A stretch of DNA of 64,000 nucleotides from Solidesulfovibrio carbinolicus (lineage in GTDB: Bacteria > Desulfobacterota > Desulfovibrionia > Desulfovibrionales > Desulfovibrionaceae). The notes beneath the pieces were generated by a model. It was not told where the DNA came from. It saw nothing but the letters and a program-made list of their open reading frames with translations, and made no database searches. This document shows positions 1 through 9,947 of this stretch, in pieces (positions within the stretch are counted from its first letter, which is position 1; each line of letters starts with the position of its first letter). Location of the stretch: assembly GCF_004135975.1 (NCBI RefSeq), contig NZ_CP026538.1, forward strand, positions 1,860,001 to 1,924,000, written 5' to 3'. The translations under genes and the position numbers were made by a program.

Positions 1-78
1 GAAAAGCCGCCGCGCAAACGCGCTTCCGGCGAAAAGCCGGCGGCGAGCTTGCGCGGCGCGCGCCCCGACAACGCGGCG

Positions 79-531
79 CTAGGAGGCCTTGTCTTCCGGA
101 CGCATGGACAACACCGGAGCCTTGGCGGTCTTGATGACCTTTTCGGCGACGGAGCCAAACAGGATCTTGTCGATGCCCTTGCGGCCGTGGGTGCCGAGCA
201 CGATGAGGTCCGCGCCCACTTCCTCGGCGGCGTTGACGATCTCCTCGGCGGCGTAGCCGGACACGACCCGGCCTTCCACGGGCACGCCCTTGAAATATTC
301 CTGCACAAAGGAATCCATGGTCTCGGAGGCGCCGCTGACGATGCCGGAAACGAAATCGTCGATGTAGCTGGCCTGGACGTGGAACTCCACATACTGGGTG
401 AGGGACGGGGCCACGTACAGAGCCACGACCTTGGCTCCCAGGGCCTCGGCCAGGGTCTTGGCGTAGGCGGCGACCTTGGGGCTGACTTCGGAAAAATCCA
501 GGGCGCACAGAATGGTCTTGATGGCAACCAT
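79..531 (-). CDS. Universal stress protein, UspA family
   Basis: A 150-residue single-domain Usp. It begins MVAIKTILCALDFSE, the usual first strand with the nucleotide-contacting Asp. Near the C-terminus it has GTHGRKG followed by FGSVAEKV, which fits the ATP-binding G-2x-G-9x-G(S/T) signature, so it probably binds ATP. The open frame continues far upstream, but the ATG at 531 begins the conserved domain and the upstream part reads as antisense noise. It is likely a soluble cytoplasmic dimer involved in stress survival. It stands alone. GC-rich complementary segments at 1-78 could form a terminator, but they are not clear-cut. Confidence 0.93.
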   Translation of the reverse strand: MVAIKTILCALDFSEVSPKVAAYAKTLAEALGAKVVALYVAPSLTQYVEFHVQASYIDDFVSGIVSGASETMDSFVQEYFKGVPVEGRVVSGYAAEEIVNAAEEVGADLIVLGTHGRKGIDKILFGSVAEKVIKTAKAPVLSMRPEDKAS

Positions 532-692
532 GGCGATGTCCTCGCGTGTTTGGGGTTTGGCTTGGGGACACGCTAACACGGCGCGAAAAAATGTAAAAGG
601 GCGCACGGGCAGGAAAAGTGCAGGAAATAGCTCCGACATCGGCGGGCAAGCGGCCAATGGCCGGAAGCCGCAGGAATCTGGCCCGACGCTGT

Positions 693-1763
693 TTAGCGGC
701 TGGCCAGCACCCGGCGCTGGCGGAGGCGTTCGATGGGATCGGCCACGAGCTTGTTGAGCGCCAGGCTCGCCGCCACGGTGACGGCCAGGGCGATGATCGG
801 CAGATGGGTGCGGCCGCAGGCGTATTCCACGGCCATGATGACCGTCCAGTGGGTGATGTAGATGGGATACGACAGCTCCCCCACGGCCCTGTCCAGGGGC
901 AGGCGCTTGGTCAGTCGGAAGAGCAGGGGGACGGACAGGACGGTGGCGGCGTAGAGATAGAATTCCTTGACGTAAAAGCCGGGCAGGAACTGGAAGCCCA
1001 CGATGGAAGCGAGGTAGACGCCGAAAACCGTCCACAGGGCCGGCTGGGGAAAGGCCACGGGCTTGAGCGCGGCATAGAGCCGGTAGGACAGGATGCCCAG
1101 GAGGAAAAAACCGCATTCCACCGGGAAAAACCGTTGTTTCCAGGGATCAAACGGCAGGTCGGCCAGATAGACCAGGGCGCGCAGGCCGAAGCTCAGGCCG
1201 GCCAGGGCCAGCAGCGTGCCGGTCCCCCGGCGCACAAGCCAAGGCGCGAAGGCGTAGAAGACGAGTTCCAGGGACACGGTCCAGGCCTGGGGGATGAGCA
1301 GGAAAAACCAGGCCGGGGTCGGGCGGTAGAGGGCGTCGGCGGAAAAAGACAGCGTGCCGGCGTCGGTGACGTGGCTGAAAAACAGGATGTCCTGGCCGAA
1401 GATGGTGATGTTGGCGGCGGCCAACAGCGCGGCCACGGCCGGGTCGAGCTTGTGCAGCCAGGTTTGCCACGGCCCCAGGAGCAGGGCGGTGTTGAGGCCG
1501 AACTTGAAGACCAGCGACACCCCAAGCGAGAGCAGGAGCACGGCCCAGTAGAGCGGAAACAGGCGCAGGAAGCGGTTGGAATAAAAAAGGCGCGTCTGGC
1601 CCGGGCCGGCATATTTCTCGGTCAAAATCAGCGCCATGTAGAAGCCCGAGATGATGAAGAAGACCTTGATGGCCATGTAGGCGTCGGTCATGACCAGACC
1701 GTAGAGGGGGCCGGTGTGGTTGATGACCACGGCGGCGGCCAGGAGAAAGCGGACCAGACCCAT
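693..1763 (-). CDS. Acyltransferase 3 family membrane protein (OafA/YrhL-like)
   Basis: A 356-residue multi-pass membrane protein. It opens MGLVRFLLAAAVVINH, where the Arg and His of the first helix match the acyltransferase-3 signature, followed by FFIISGFYMALIL and the RFLRLFPLYW segment typical of the family. Family members O-acetylate or acylate polysaccharides or lipids at the inner membrane; the substrate cannot be read from sequence. The ATG at 1763 was chosen because the 25 preceding in-frame residues are charged and run into the cimA terminator hairpin. A second member of the family lies at 7906-8997, not adjacent. No sugar-modification operon surrounds it. Confidence 0.88.
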   Translation of the reverse strand: MGLVRFLLAAAVVINHTGPLYGLVMTDAYMAIKVFFIISGFYMALILTEKYAGPGQTRLFYSNRFLRLFPLYWAVLLLSLGVSLVFKFGLNTALLLGPWQTWLHKLDPAVAALLAAANITIFGQDILFFSHVTDAGTLSFSADALYRPTPAWFFLLIPQAWTVSLELVFYAFAPWLVRRGTGTLLALAGLSFGLRALVYLADLPFDPWKQRFFPVECGFFLLGILSYRLYAALKPVAFPQPALWTVFGVYLASIVGFQFLPGFYVKEFYLYAATVLSVPLLFRLTKRLPLDRAVGELSYPIYITHWTVIMAVEYACGRTHLPIIALAVTVAASLALNKLVADPIERLRQRRVLASR

Positions 1764-1816
1764 GAAACGGCGTCGCCTCTTTGTGTTCAAGCTGCCGGCG
1801 GCAGGCTGCAATTCGG

Positions 1817-1850
1817 AAAAAACGGCCCGCCTCTTCACCGAAGCGGGCCG
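1817..1850 (-). terminator. Intrinsic terminator downstream of cimA
   Basis: On the minus strand, CGGCCCGC and GCGGGCCG pair around a 12-nt loop and are followed by six T. It lies about 150 bp past the cimA stop and just before the acyltransferase start, so it should end the nnr-to-cimA transcript. Confidence 0.8.
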
Positions 1851-1902
1851 GTATCATAGCAAACTATCGCCTATCGTCGTCTCCCCCTGGCGGATCACCT
1901 CA

Positions 1903-1955
1903 CCCCAATTGGGGTTTCCAAAGGGGCTCAGCCCCTTTGGCCGCCGGAGCATTCT
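1903..1955 (+). repeat. GC-rich palindromic intergenic repeat, copy 1
   Basis: The 11-bp arms CCAAAGGGGCT / AGCCCCTTTGG are separated by one base and followed by the family end CCGCCGGAGC and then a pyrimidine-rich CATTCTTCATTCTC. The constant end faces the cimA stop codon. Confidence 0.7.
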
Positions 1956-2001
1956 TCATTCTCGCCTCTCACCGCTGCAATCGTATGTTTTAAAGTTGGC
2001 C

Positions 2002-3627
<1,626 letters not shown>

Positions 3628-3858
3628 GGTGTCGCTCGTGGGTGTCCGGGCGCGCTTTGGGGCGCGCCCGGGCGGTGCGTGCCGGCCGGGCAAAACGCGG
3701 GGTGCGCTTTGGCCGGCCCTGGTCGCGAAACGCAGACTCGTTTCGCGGGGGAACCTGCCTTGTCGCGTATCCGGAAAAGACGTCGGGCTTTTCGTGGGAA
3801 ACGCGACAATGCTGGCGTTCCGTCCTGGTCAGCGTCGTCGGGGCTGACCGGGCGGGCG

Positions 3859-5091
3859 CTAGCAGGCCGGGGTGGGAGCCTGGGATAGCCCGAAGGCGTC
3901 GTGCAGGGTCCGAACGGCCAGTTCGAGGTACTTTTCCTCGATGAGGCAGGTAATCTTAATTTCGGAGGTGGCGATCATGAGGATGTTGATGTTCTCCTTT
4001 TTGAGGATGGCGAACATCATGGAGGCGACCCCGGAGTGGCTGCGCATCCCCACGCCGATGACCGAGACCTTGCAGACGTTGGTGTCGTGCTGGACCTCGG
4101 CCGCGCCGATCTCGGGCTTGAGCTTTTCGAGGATGGCCAGGGTTTTGTCGAGGTTGCCCCGGGAGATGGTGAAGGTCATGTCTGTGCGGCCTTCGCGCCC
4201 GGTGTTCTGGATGATCATATCGACCAGGATGCCGGCTTCGGCGATGGGGGCGAAGATGGCGGCGGCAACGCCCGGGCGGTCCATGACGTTGCGCACCGTG
4301 ATGCGGCACTGGTCCTTGTCGTAGGCGATGCCTGAAACCAGGACGTCTTCCATTTCCGTATCCTCCAAAGTGACCAGGGTGCCGGGGTCGTCGGTGAACG
4401 TCGAGCGGACGCGGACCGGCACGTTGAATTTCTTGGCGAACTCCACCGAACGGATTTGCAGGACCTTGGCCCCCATGCTGGAGAACTCCAGCATTTCGTC
4501 ATAGGAGATGCGGTCGAGCTTGCGGGCGTTGCTGCACAGGTTGGGGTCGGTGGTGTAGACGCCGTTGACGTCGGTGTAGATCTCGCAGACCTCGGCCTCC
4601 AGGGCGGCGGCCAGGGCCACGCCCGTGGTGTCCGAGCCGCCACGGCCAAGCGTGGTCAGACGGCCCTGGCAGTCCACGCCCTGGAAGCCGGCCACCACCA
4701 GCACGTCATAGTCCTCAAGCAGGCCGCGCATCCGCTGGGTGTCGATGTCCATGATGCGGGCGCGGCAGAAATTGGAATTGGTGGTGATGGGAATCTGGAA
4801 CCCGAGCAGCGACCGGGCGCGTAGGCCGGCGTCCTTGCACAGCATGGCGAATAGCGCCACGGACGCCTGTTCGCCGGTGGTGACCAGCACGTCGAGTTCG
4901 GCCGGATCGGGATTGGGGGAAAATTCCTTGGCCATGTCGAGGAGCCGGTTGGTCTCGCCGGACATGGCCGAGAGGGCCACGACGACCTTGAAGCCCTCTT
5001 GATGAGCCTTTTGGATGCGGGCCAGGACCAGGCGCATGCGCTCCAGGCCCTTGACCGATGTGCCGCCGTACTTTTGCACCATAATCCGCAT
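3859..5091 (-). CDS. lysC: Aspartate kinase
   Basis: A 410-residue monofunctional aspartokinase that phosphorylates L-aspartate to start lysine, threonine and methionine synthesis. The kinase domain starts MRIMVQKYGGTSV (the KxGG motif) and contains GRGGSDTTGVALA. Two ACT domains follow after about residue 265, the second containing VIGVGMRSHSGVA, so feedback inhibition by pathway amino acids is likely. ATG 5091 is the first Met before the KxGG motif. It sits 43 nt after tsaE and is co-directional with cimA, linking aspartate-family and isoleucine synthesis. Confidence 0.96.
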   Translation of the reverse strand: MRIMVQKYGGTSVKGLERMRLVLARIQKAHQEGFKVVVALSAMSGETNRLLDMAKEFSPNPDPAELDVLVTTGEQASVALFAMLCKDAGLRARSLLGFQIPITTNSNFCRARIMDIDTQRMRGLLEDYDVLVVAGFQGVDCQGRLTTLGRGGSDTTGVALAAALEAEVCEIYTDVNGVYTTDPNLCSNARKLDRISYDEMLEFSSMGAKVLQIRSVEFAKKFNVPVRVRSTFTDDPGTLVTLEDTEMEDVLVSGIAYDKDQCRITVRNVMDRPGVAAAIFAPIAEAGILVDMIIQNTGREGRTDMTFTISRGNLDKTLAILEKLKPEIGAAEVQHDTNVCKVSVIGVGMRSHSGVASMMFAILKKENINILMIATSEIKITCLIEEKYLELAVRTLHDAFGLSQAPTPAC

Positions 5092-5134
5092 GAAAGCCTC
5101 CGATGATTCGGGAAAAGCGGCCTTGCCCGGCCTG

Positions 5135-5644
5135 CTAGCGGTCAAGCAGGTTCGGACAGGCCGCGATCAAGGCGGTCAAGGCCGCCGCGCCTCGCCGCCC
5201 GTGGGCAGTCAGCTCGCACAGCCTCCCCGTCGGGACCGGCAGCCAGTCGCATTCCAGGCGATCCGGCGGCGTAAGCGCCCGGGGCAGATGCTGCGCCCAT
5301 TCCACGACCGCCACGGCTTGGTTTTCCATAGCCGCTTCCAGGTGTTCCTCCACGCAGGGATCGCCGCCGGGAATCCGGTAGAGATCGACGTGGAACACCT
5401 CGGGCCGGGTCGGGTAGATATTGACGATATTGAAACTCGGACTGGCCACCTCGGCCTCGTCGCCGCCGGGCAACGCGCCGGCCAGCCCCCGGACCAGGGT
5501 GGTTTTGCCTGATCCGAGGTCGCCGCGCAAGAGCAGGGCGACCCGGGTGGCCGGGGCGGCCAGGATCGCGGCCAGGGCGTGGCCGAGCTCCAAGGTGGCC
5601 GCCTCGTCCGGCAGCCGCAGGCGCGCTGGTTGGCTGGGGTCCAT
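5135..5644 (-). CDS. tsaE: tRNA threonylcarbamoyladenosine biosynthesis ATPase TsaE
   Basis: A 169-residue P-loop protein with Walker A GDLGSGKTT at residues 41-49, ASPSFNIVN (switch I-like) and HVDLYRI, all diagnostic for TsaE/YjeE. It is the ATPase that works with TsaB, TsaC and TsaD to make t6A37 in ANN-decoding tRNAs. It starts 8 nt after the CBS-domain gene. Linkage of tsaE to nnr is common in bacteria and supports the call. Confidence 0.94.
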   Translation of the reverse strand: MDPSQPARLRLPDEAATLELGHALAAILAAPATRVALLLRGDLGSGKTTLVRGLAGALPGGDEAEVASPSFNIVNIYPTRPEVFHVDLYRIPGGDPCVEEHLEAAMENQAVAVVEWAQHLPRALTPPDRLECDWLPVPTGRLCELTAHGRRGAAALTALIAACPNLLDR

Positions 5645-5652
5645 GTCCCGGG

Positions 5653-6105
5653 CTACTTCTTGAGCAGCGTGCCCAGGATGTCGCGCATGCCGATGATGCC
5701 GACGATGGCGTCGCCGGAGAGAACCGGAATGGTGTGGTAGCCCTTTTCGGTCATGAGCGTGGCCACTTCGTCGATGGGCGTTTCCGGGGTCACGGTGACC
5801 GGCTTGGCGGTCATGGCGTGAAACGCGGTCAGGGCCGACATTTTTTCCACTTCCCGGTCCAGGTCCTTCATGGAACCCAGGGGAATGAAACCGTCGAGCA
5901 GGGAAAACACCGAGGGCAGGGACAGCTTTTTCTGCTGGGCCACCAGATCGGCCTGGCAGAGAATGCCGGTCAGTTTGCCGGCGGCGTTGACCACGGGCAC
6001 GCCGTTGTAGCCCTTTTCAAATAACAGCGTGGCGGCGGCGGTGATGTCCGTGTCTTCGTTGATGGTGACGACGTTTGCGGTCATCACGTCCTTGGCTGTG
6101 AGCAT
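5653..6105 (-). CDS. CBS domain pair protein
   Basis: A 150-residue protein made almost entirely of two CBS motifs: MTANVVTINEDTDITAAATLL at the N-terminus and MTAKPVTVTPETPIDEVATLM near residue 95. Such stand-alone pairs bind adenosine nucleotides or similar ligands and regulate partners; the partner is not evident. It lies 3 nt downstream of nnr and 8 nt upstream of tsaE, so it is certainly co-transcribed with them. Confidence 0.9.
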   Translation of the reverse strand: MLTAKDVMTANVVTINEDTDITAAATLLFEKGYNGVPVVNAAGKLTGILCQADLVAQQKKLSLPSVFSLLDGFIPLGSMKDLDREVEKMSALTAFHAMTAKPVTVTPETPIDEVATLMTEKGYHTIPVLSGDAIVGIIGMRDILGTLLKK

Positions 6106-6108
6106 CCG

Positions 6109-7653
6109 TTACTCCGTTGCGGCCCGGGGCAGCATGTCGGCGATTTCCGAGGCCAGATTGCCCCGTGCGGGATAGGCGTCGGCGAGGGCTTCGCCGGCGC
6201 GACCATGCCAATACACCGCAAGGCTTGCGGCGAGCAAGGGGGAAAGATGGCGCGCCAGCAGGCTGGCCAGCAGTCCCGAGAGCACGTCGCCCGAGCCGCC
6301 CACGGCCAGATTCGGCGCGATGACGGGGCTGACGGCCACATAGCCTTCGGGTGTGGCCACCACCGTGGCCGGCCCCTTGAGCACGGCCACGCAGCCGTAG
6401 CGCGCGGCCAGTTCCCGGGCCGAGGCCATCCGGTCGGCCTCCACGCCGGGGATGTCCTTGCCGAGCAGCCGAGCCGCCTCGCCGGGATGGGGCGTCATGA
6501 CGGCGTTTTCCCCCACCTTGGCCGCCAGTTCGCGGTCATCGGCCAGGAAATGCAGGGCGTCGGCGTCCAGGACCACGGGGCAGGGCAGCGGCAGCAGATT
6601 GGCAAGAAAACCGGCCGTGTCCGGATGGCGGCCCAGGCCCGGCCCCAGGGCGAGGGCGCCGGCTCCGGCGGCAAACTCGCGCACGGCCTGGGCCTCGGCA
6701 GCGGTGAAATGGCCGCCCGTGCCCATGGGCATGGTCATGACGTCGGGATAACCGGCCTTGAGCGCGATTTCCACCGCGCCGGGACAGGCCACGCTGACCA
6801 GCCCCGAGCCGGCCCGAAGCGCCGTCAAGCCGGCCAGAAGCGGCGCGCCGGTCAACCCCCGGCTGCCGCCGACCACCACCACCCGGCCGGCGCTGCCCTT
6901 GTGCAGCAGCGGATCGGCCGGGCCGATAAGCCCCATGACGCGCGGGGCGATGCGCCCGGCCCGGCAGGGATGGCGCTCCTTGATAAGGGTTGGGATGCCG
7001 ATGTCGCGCACCAGCAGCTTGCCCACAAAGGGCGCGGCCGGGGCGGCGGCCAGCCCGGTCTTGGCCGCCTCGAAGGTGACCGTGGCGTCGGCCCGCACGG
7101 CCACAGGCGAAGGGCGGCCATGCAGGCCGTCCAGGCCCGAAGGAATGTCGAGAGCGAAAATATACGACCGCCCGGCCAGCCGGTTGACGGCCTCGACCAC
7201 GGCCGCCATGTCCGGGCGCAACGCGCCGCGAAAACCCGTGCCGAGCAGCCCGTCCACGATGACGTCGGGCGCGCCGGCCCCGGACAGATCGGCCTTGGCC
7301 AGGGGAATCATGGGCAGGCCCAGCCGGGCCGCCAGCCGGACGTTGTAGCCGGCCGCGCCCGTGTAGCGTCCCCGAGGCCGGGCCAGGGCCAGGGTCACGT
7401 CCGCGCTCCGGTTGTGCAGATGGCGGGCCAGGGCCACGGCGTCGCCGCCGTTGTTGCCCGGGCCGGCCAGCAAAAGCACCCGCTTGCCGGCCACCTCGCC
7501 CACCTCGCCGACCAGGGCATGATACGCCTCGCGGCTGGCGTTTTCCATGAGCGTGAGAAACGACATGCCGCACTCGGCCACGCTGGCCTGATCCCAGCCG
7601 GCGATTTCCTCAGGGGTCGGCAAGGGATCAAAGGGACTGGCGTCTTGGGGCAT
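6109..7653 (-). CDS. nnr: Bifunctional NAD(P)H-hydrate repair enzyme (epimerase + dehydratase)
   Basis: A 514-residue two-domain enzyme. The N-terminal YjeF_N epimerase domain has GPGNNGGDAVALARHL and the C-terminal ADP/ATP-dependent dehydratase domain has NLAVGGSGDVLSGLLA. It repairs damaged (hydrated) NADH and NADPH. The ATG at 7653 precedes PQDASPFDPLPTPEEIAGWD. The 45 extra upstream residues of the open frame are translation of a palindromic repeat and were discarded. It is the first gene of a tight minus-strand run with the CBS gene, tsaE and lysC. Confidence 0.95.
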   Translation of the reverse strand: MPQDASPFDPLPTPEEIAGWDQASVAECGMSFLTLMENASREAYHALVGEVGEVAGKRVLLLAGPGNNGGDAVALARHLHNRSADVTLALARPRGRYTGAAGYNVRLAARLGLPMIPLAKADLSGAGAPDVIVDGLLGTGFRGALRPDMAAVVEAVNRLAGRSYIFALDIPSGLDGLHGRPSPVAVRADATVTFEAAKTGLAAAPAAPFVGKLLVRDIGIPTLIKERHPCRAGRIAPRVMGLIGPADPLLHKGSAGRVVVVGGSRGLTGAPLLAGLTALRAGSGLVSVACPGAVEIALKAGYPDVMTMPMGTGGHFTAAEAQAVREFAAGAGALALGPGLGRHPDTAGFLANLLPLPCPVVLDADALHFLADDRELAAKVGENAVMTPHPGEAARLLGKDIPGVEADRMASARELAARYGCVAVLKGPATVVATPEGYVAVSPVIAPNLAVGGSGDVLSGLLASLLARHLSPLLAASLAVYWHGRAGEALADAYPARGNLASEIADMLPRAATE

Positions 7654-7693
7654 GGGCGTCTCCTGTGGGCGGAGGAGAGGAAGAGGAAGACGA

Positions 7694-7738
7694 AGAATGC
7701 CTCCGGCGGCCGGGAGGGGGTTACCCCCTCCCGGACCC
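7694..7738 (-). repeat. GC-rich palindromic intergenic repeat, copy 2a (inverted)
   Basis: In reverse orientation it carries GGTCCGGGAGGGGGTAA / CCCCCTCCCGG followed by the family end GCCGCCGGAGGCATTC. Here the constant end faces the nnr start codon, not a stop. Confidence 0.7.
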
Positions 7739-7747
7739 TCCCTTTCT

Positions 7748-7798
7748 GGGGCGGGCCTTGGGGCTTCAGGCATAGCCTGAAGCCCCAAGGCCCGCCCC
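7748..7798. repeat. 51-bp perfect palindrome with 24-bp arms
   Basis: Two perfectly complementary 24-nt arms (7748-7771 and 7775-7798, starting GGGGCGGGCCTTGGGGCTTC) are separated only by ATA. There is no adjacent T-tract on either strand. It lies between two inverted copies of the dispersed intergenic repeat and may be part of a compound element. Confidence 0.85.
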
Positions 7799-7834
7799 GA
7801 ACAGGAAGGCTGCGGGGAGACCGCAGGCCATGTC

Positions 7835-7890
7835 GGGGGGCCGGGGGCCTGAGGCCCCCGGCGGGGCGCGGGGCGGAGCCCCGCTCTTCG
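7835..7890 (+). repeat. GC-rich palindromic intergenic repeat, copy 2b
   Basis: The core CCGGGGGCCTGAGGCCCCCGG is followed by a second hairpin, GCGGGGC / GCCCCGC, and the family tail CTCTTC. The constant end faces the stop of the acyltransferase gene 16 bp away. Confidence 0.7.
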
Positions 7891-7905
7891 TTTTCTCTTC
7901 TCCTC

Positions 7906-8997
7906 CTATTTCTTGGCGTCAAAGCGCGCCACGAGGTCGTCCTGGACGCGCGACAGGTAATAGGACAGCGGCAGGCTGACCACGGTCAGCAGGCACATGG
8001 CGGCGAAGGGGTGCAGATGGCCGCGCAGCAGATCCGCCCCGTAGCCCAGGATGGGCTGGTGGAGCAGATAGAAGCTGTAGGAGGTGGCGGCGGCCAGGGC
8101 AACCGCCGGCTTGGCCCCGAGGCGGGCCATGGCCGGGCAGACAAAGAGCGTTCCGGCCAGCCCCAGGCAGGCGACGGTGAGCAGCATGTGGGCAAGCAGG
8201 GCTGGCAGGGCGCTTTTGAAGACAATGGCCAAGGGCAGGGCGGCGTAGGTGGCTGCCAAAAAGCCGATGAGCCAAGTCGTGGGCACGCCGGTCTCCAGGT
8301 CGCCCTGGCGCGGGGCGGCGGCCCGGGCCTTCCAGGCCATGGCGAAGGCCATGCCCAGGGCGAATTCCGGCAGGCGGTAGGGCAGGTTGAAGTAGAGCAT
8401 GTAGTCGAAAAGCGCGGCCGTGTCGCTGACCTTGGCCAGAAGCGACAGGACCAGCCACAGGCCCCAGCCGGCCCCGACGCAGCCGGCGGCGGCCTTGGCC
8501 GGGCCGTACTTTTCGAAAAGTTTGAGCAGCAGCGGGAACGTCAGGTAGAACTGGGCGAGCAGGCCCATCCACCACAAGGCCGGCTCCAGGCAGAAAAAGC
8601 GGGTGGGGTCGAAGGTCTGGACGAAAAAGAGCTTTTCGGCCACGCAGGCTCCAAGCGCGGCCAGGGGCATGGCTCCGGCCACAAGGGCCACCAGGCTCCA
8701 CAGGGCCAGGGACAGGTAGTATTGCGGGGTGATGCGGCCAAAGCGGCGGCGGAAGAAGTCGAAGTAGGCCATGGGCGGCTTGCCGCCCGGATTGGCGTGG
8801 GGCAAGGTGAGGACGAAGCCGGTGATGGCGTTGAAGACCACGACGCCGAGATAGCCCTGGCTCATGATGTCGCCGAGGATGGGGCCGAAGGGATTTTGCG
8901 CGCCGCCGTCGGGCAGCACGGTCCAGACGTGGTAGAAGAAGATGGCGAACATGGCCAGAACCCGGATGCTTTCGATCTGGGTGACGCGGCGCTGCAT
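7906..8997 (-). CDS. Acyltransferase 3 family membrane protein
   Basis: A 363-residue polytopic protein beginning MQRRVTQIESIRVLAMFAIFFYH, with the ExxR...H signature of acyltransferase 3 in helix 1. Later come FNAITGFVLTLPH and a cytosolic FFRRRFGRITPQYYL segment. It probably transfers acyl groups to an envelope glycan or lipid. The ATG at 8997 was chosen from the conserved first helix; the open frame upstream is antisense noise across the divergent region. It is divergent from the MBL hydrolase gene (120-bp shared promoter region) and only distantly similar to the protein at 693-1763. Confidence 0.87.
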   Translation of the reverse strand: MQRRVTQIESIRVLAMFAIFFYHVWTVLPDGGAQNPFGPILGDIMSQGYLGVVVFNAITGFVLTLPHANPGGKPPMAYFDFFRRRFGRITPQYYLSLALWSLVALVAGAMPLAALGACVAEKLFFVQTFDPTRFFCLEPALWWMGLLAQFYLTFPLLLKLFEKYGPAKAAAGCVGAGWGLWLVLSLLAKVSDTAALFDYMLYFNLPYRLPEFALGMAFAMAWKARAAAPRQGDLETGVPTTWLIGFLAATYAALPLAIVFKSALPALLAHMLLTVACLGLAGTLFVCPAMARLGAKPAVALAAATSYSFYLLHQPILGYGADLLRGHLHPFAAMCLLTVVSLPLSYYLSRVQDDLVARFDAKK

Positions 8998-9117
8998 GAG
9001 GGCTTCCTTTGCTGTTTGGGGTGCGACGGGCGCGCTGTTTGCGGCGCGCGGGGCGTTAGCGTCGCATGACTTTGGCGAAAAGCGGAAAATATTGCAAGGT
9101 TGCGGAGGTTGTCGGCC

Positions 9118-9906
9118 ATGCGGGTGGTTTTTGTGGGCGTGGGCGAGGCGTTTGACGAGGGGTTGGCCAACACGAGCCTGTTCGTGGCCGGCCTGGCCGG
9201 TCCGACCGGCGAGACGCGGCGCACGGTCCTGCTGGACTGCGGCTTCACGGCAGGGGCGGCCTTTTTCGCCTGCCCGGCCATTGCTCCGGCCGACCGCCGG
9301 GATGGGCCGGACGCGGTCTGGATTTCCCATTTCCACGGCGACCATTTCCTGGGCCTGCCCTGGTTGATCGCCCGGCTCCACGAGCAGGGTCGGGCGCGGC
9401 CGCTTGTTGTTCATGGCGGCACGGGCGTGGCGGCCAAGGTGTTGGCCGCCCTGGATCTGGCCTATCCGAACCTGCGGGAGAAGCTGGCTTTCGAGATTGT
9501 CGGGATTGAGGCGAGGCCGGGCGAGGCTTTCGAGCTGGCCGGCTTGAGCGCCCGGGCGGCCCTGACCGGGCACGGCGCGCCGTGTCTGGGGTTGCGGCTC
9601 GAAACGCGGTTTGGGGCGCTCTATTACGGCGGCGACGGGCCGATAACGGCCAAGGGACTGGAGCTGGCCTCGGGCTGTTCCCTGGCGGTGCTGGAAGCCT
9701 ACGGCCTGGAAGCGGGCGTACCCGGCCACGGCTCGGTGTCCGAGGCTGTCGAAGCGGCCGAAGCGGCCTGGGTGGAGGCGTTGGCCGTGGTCCATGTGCG
9801 GCGCGAGGTGCGCCGGGAGCGCGGTGACGCCATCCGCCGGATGCTCACCGACGCCTCGATCCGGGCGTTTCTGCCCGAGCCGGGGGAGGTGTTCGAAGCT
9901 TCTTAG
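9118..9906 (+). CDS. MBL-fold metallo-hydrolase (RNase Z-like)
   Basis: A 262-residue beta-lactamase-fold hydrolase with the zinc motif ISHFHGDHFLGLPWL (HxHxDH) and a second His in LTGHGAPCLGL. GDGPITAKGLELASGC and GHGSV further on resemble RNase Z-like members. The substrate is unknown. The ATG at 9118 is preceded by GGAGG at 9104-9108; an in-frame start 18 nt upstream lacks that spacing. It is convergent with the LD-transpeptidase-like gene. Confidence 0.88.
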   Translation: MRVVFVGVGEAFDEGLANTSLFVAGLAGPTGETRRTVLLDCGFTAGAAFFACPAIAPADRRDGPDAVWISHFHGDHFLGLPWLIARLHEQGRARPLVVHGGTGVAAKVLAALDLAYPNLREKLAFEIVGIEARPGEAFELAGLSARAALTGHGAPCLGLRLETRFGALYYGGDGPITAKGLELASGCSLAVLEAYGLEAGVPGHGSVSEAVEAAEAAWVEALAVVHVRREVRRERGDAIRRMLTDASIRAFLPEPGEVFEAS

Positions 9907-9929
9907 GGCGTATTCCCGGCTATACGCCC
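9906..9929. terminator. Convergent hairpin between the MBL hydrolase and the LD-transpeptidase-like gene
   Basis: Arms GGGCGTAT / ATACGCCC surround an 8-nt loop, starting at the MBL stop codon, with no T-tract. It may act as a bidirectional 3'-end structure. Confidence 0.5.
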
Positions 9930-9947
9930 CAATAGAAGGGCGTGCGG

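Noticed and set aside
6205-9069. A 954-codon plus-strand open frame
   Set aside because: It crosses the nnr and acyltransferase genes and the palindromic repeats between them in antisense; composition is Gly/His/Gln noise.
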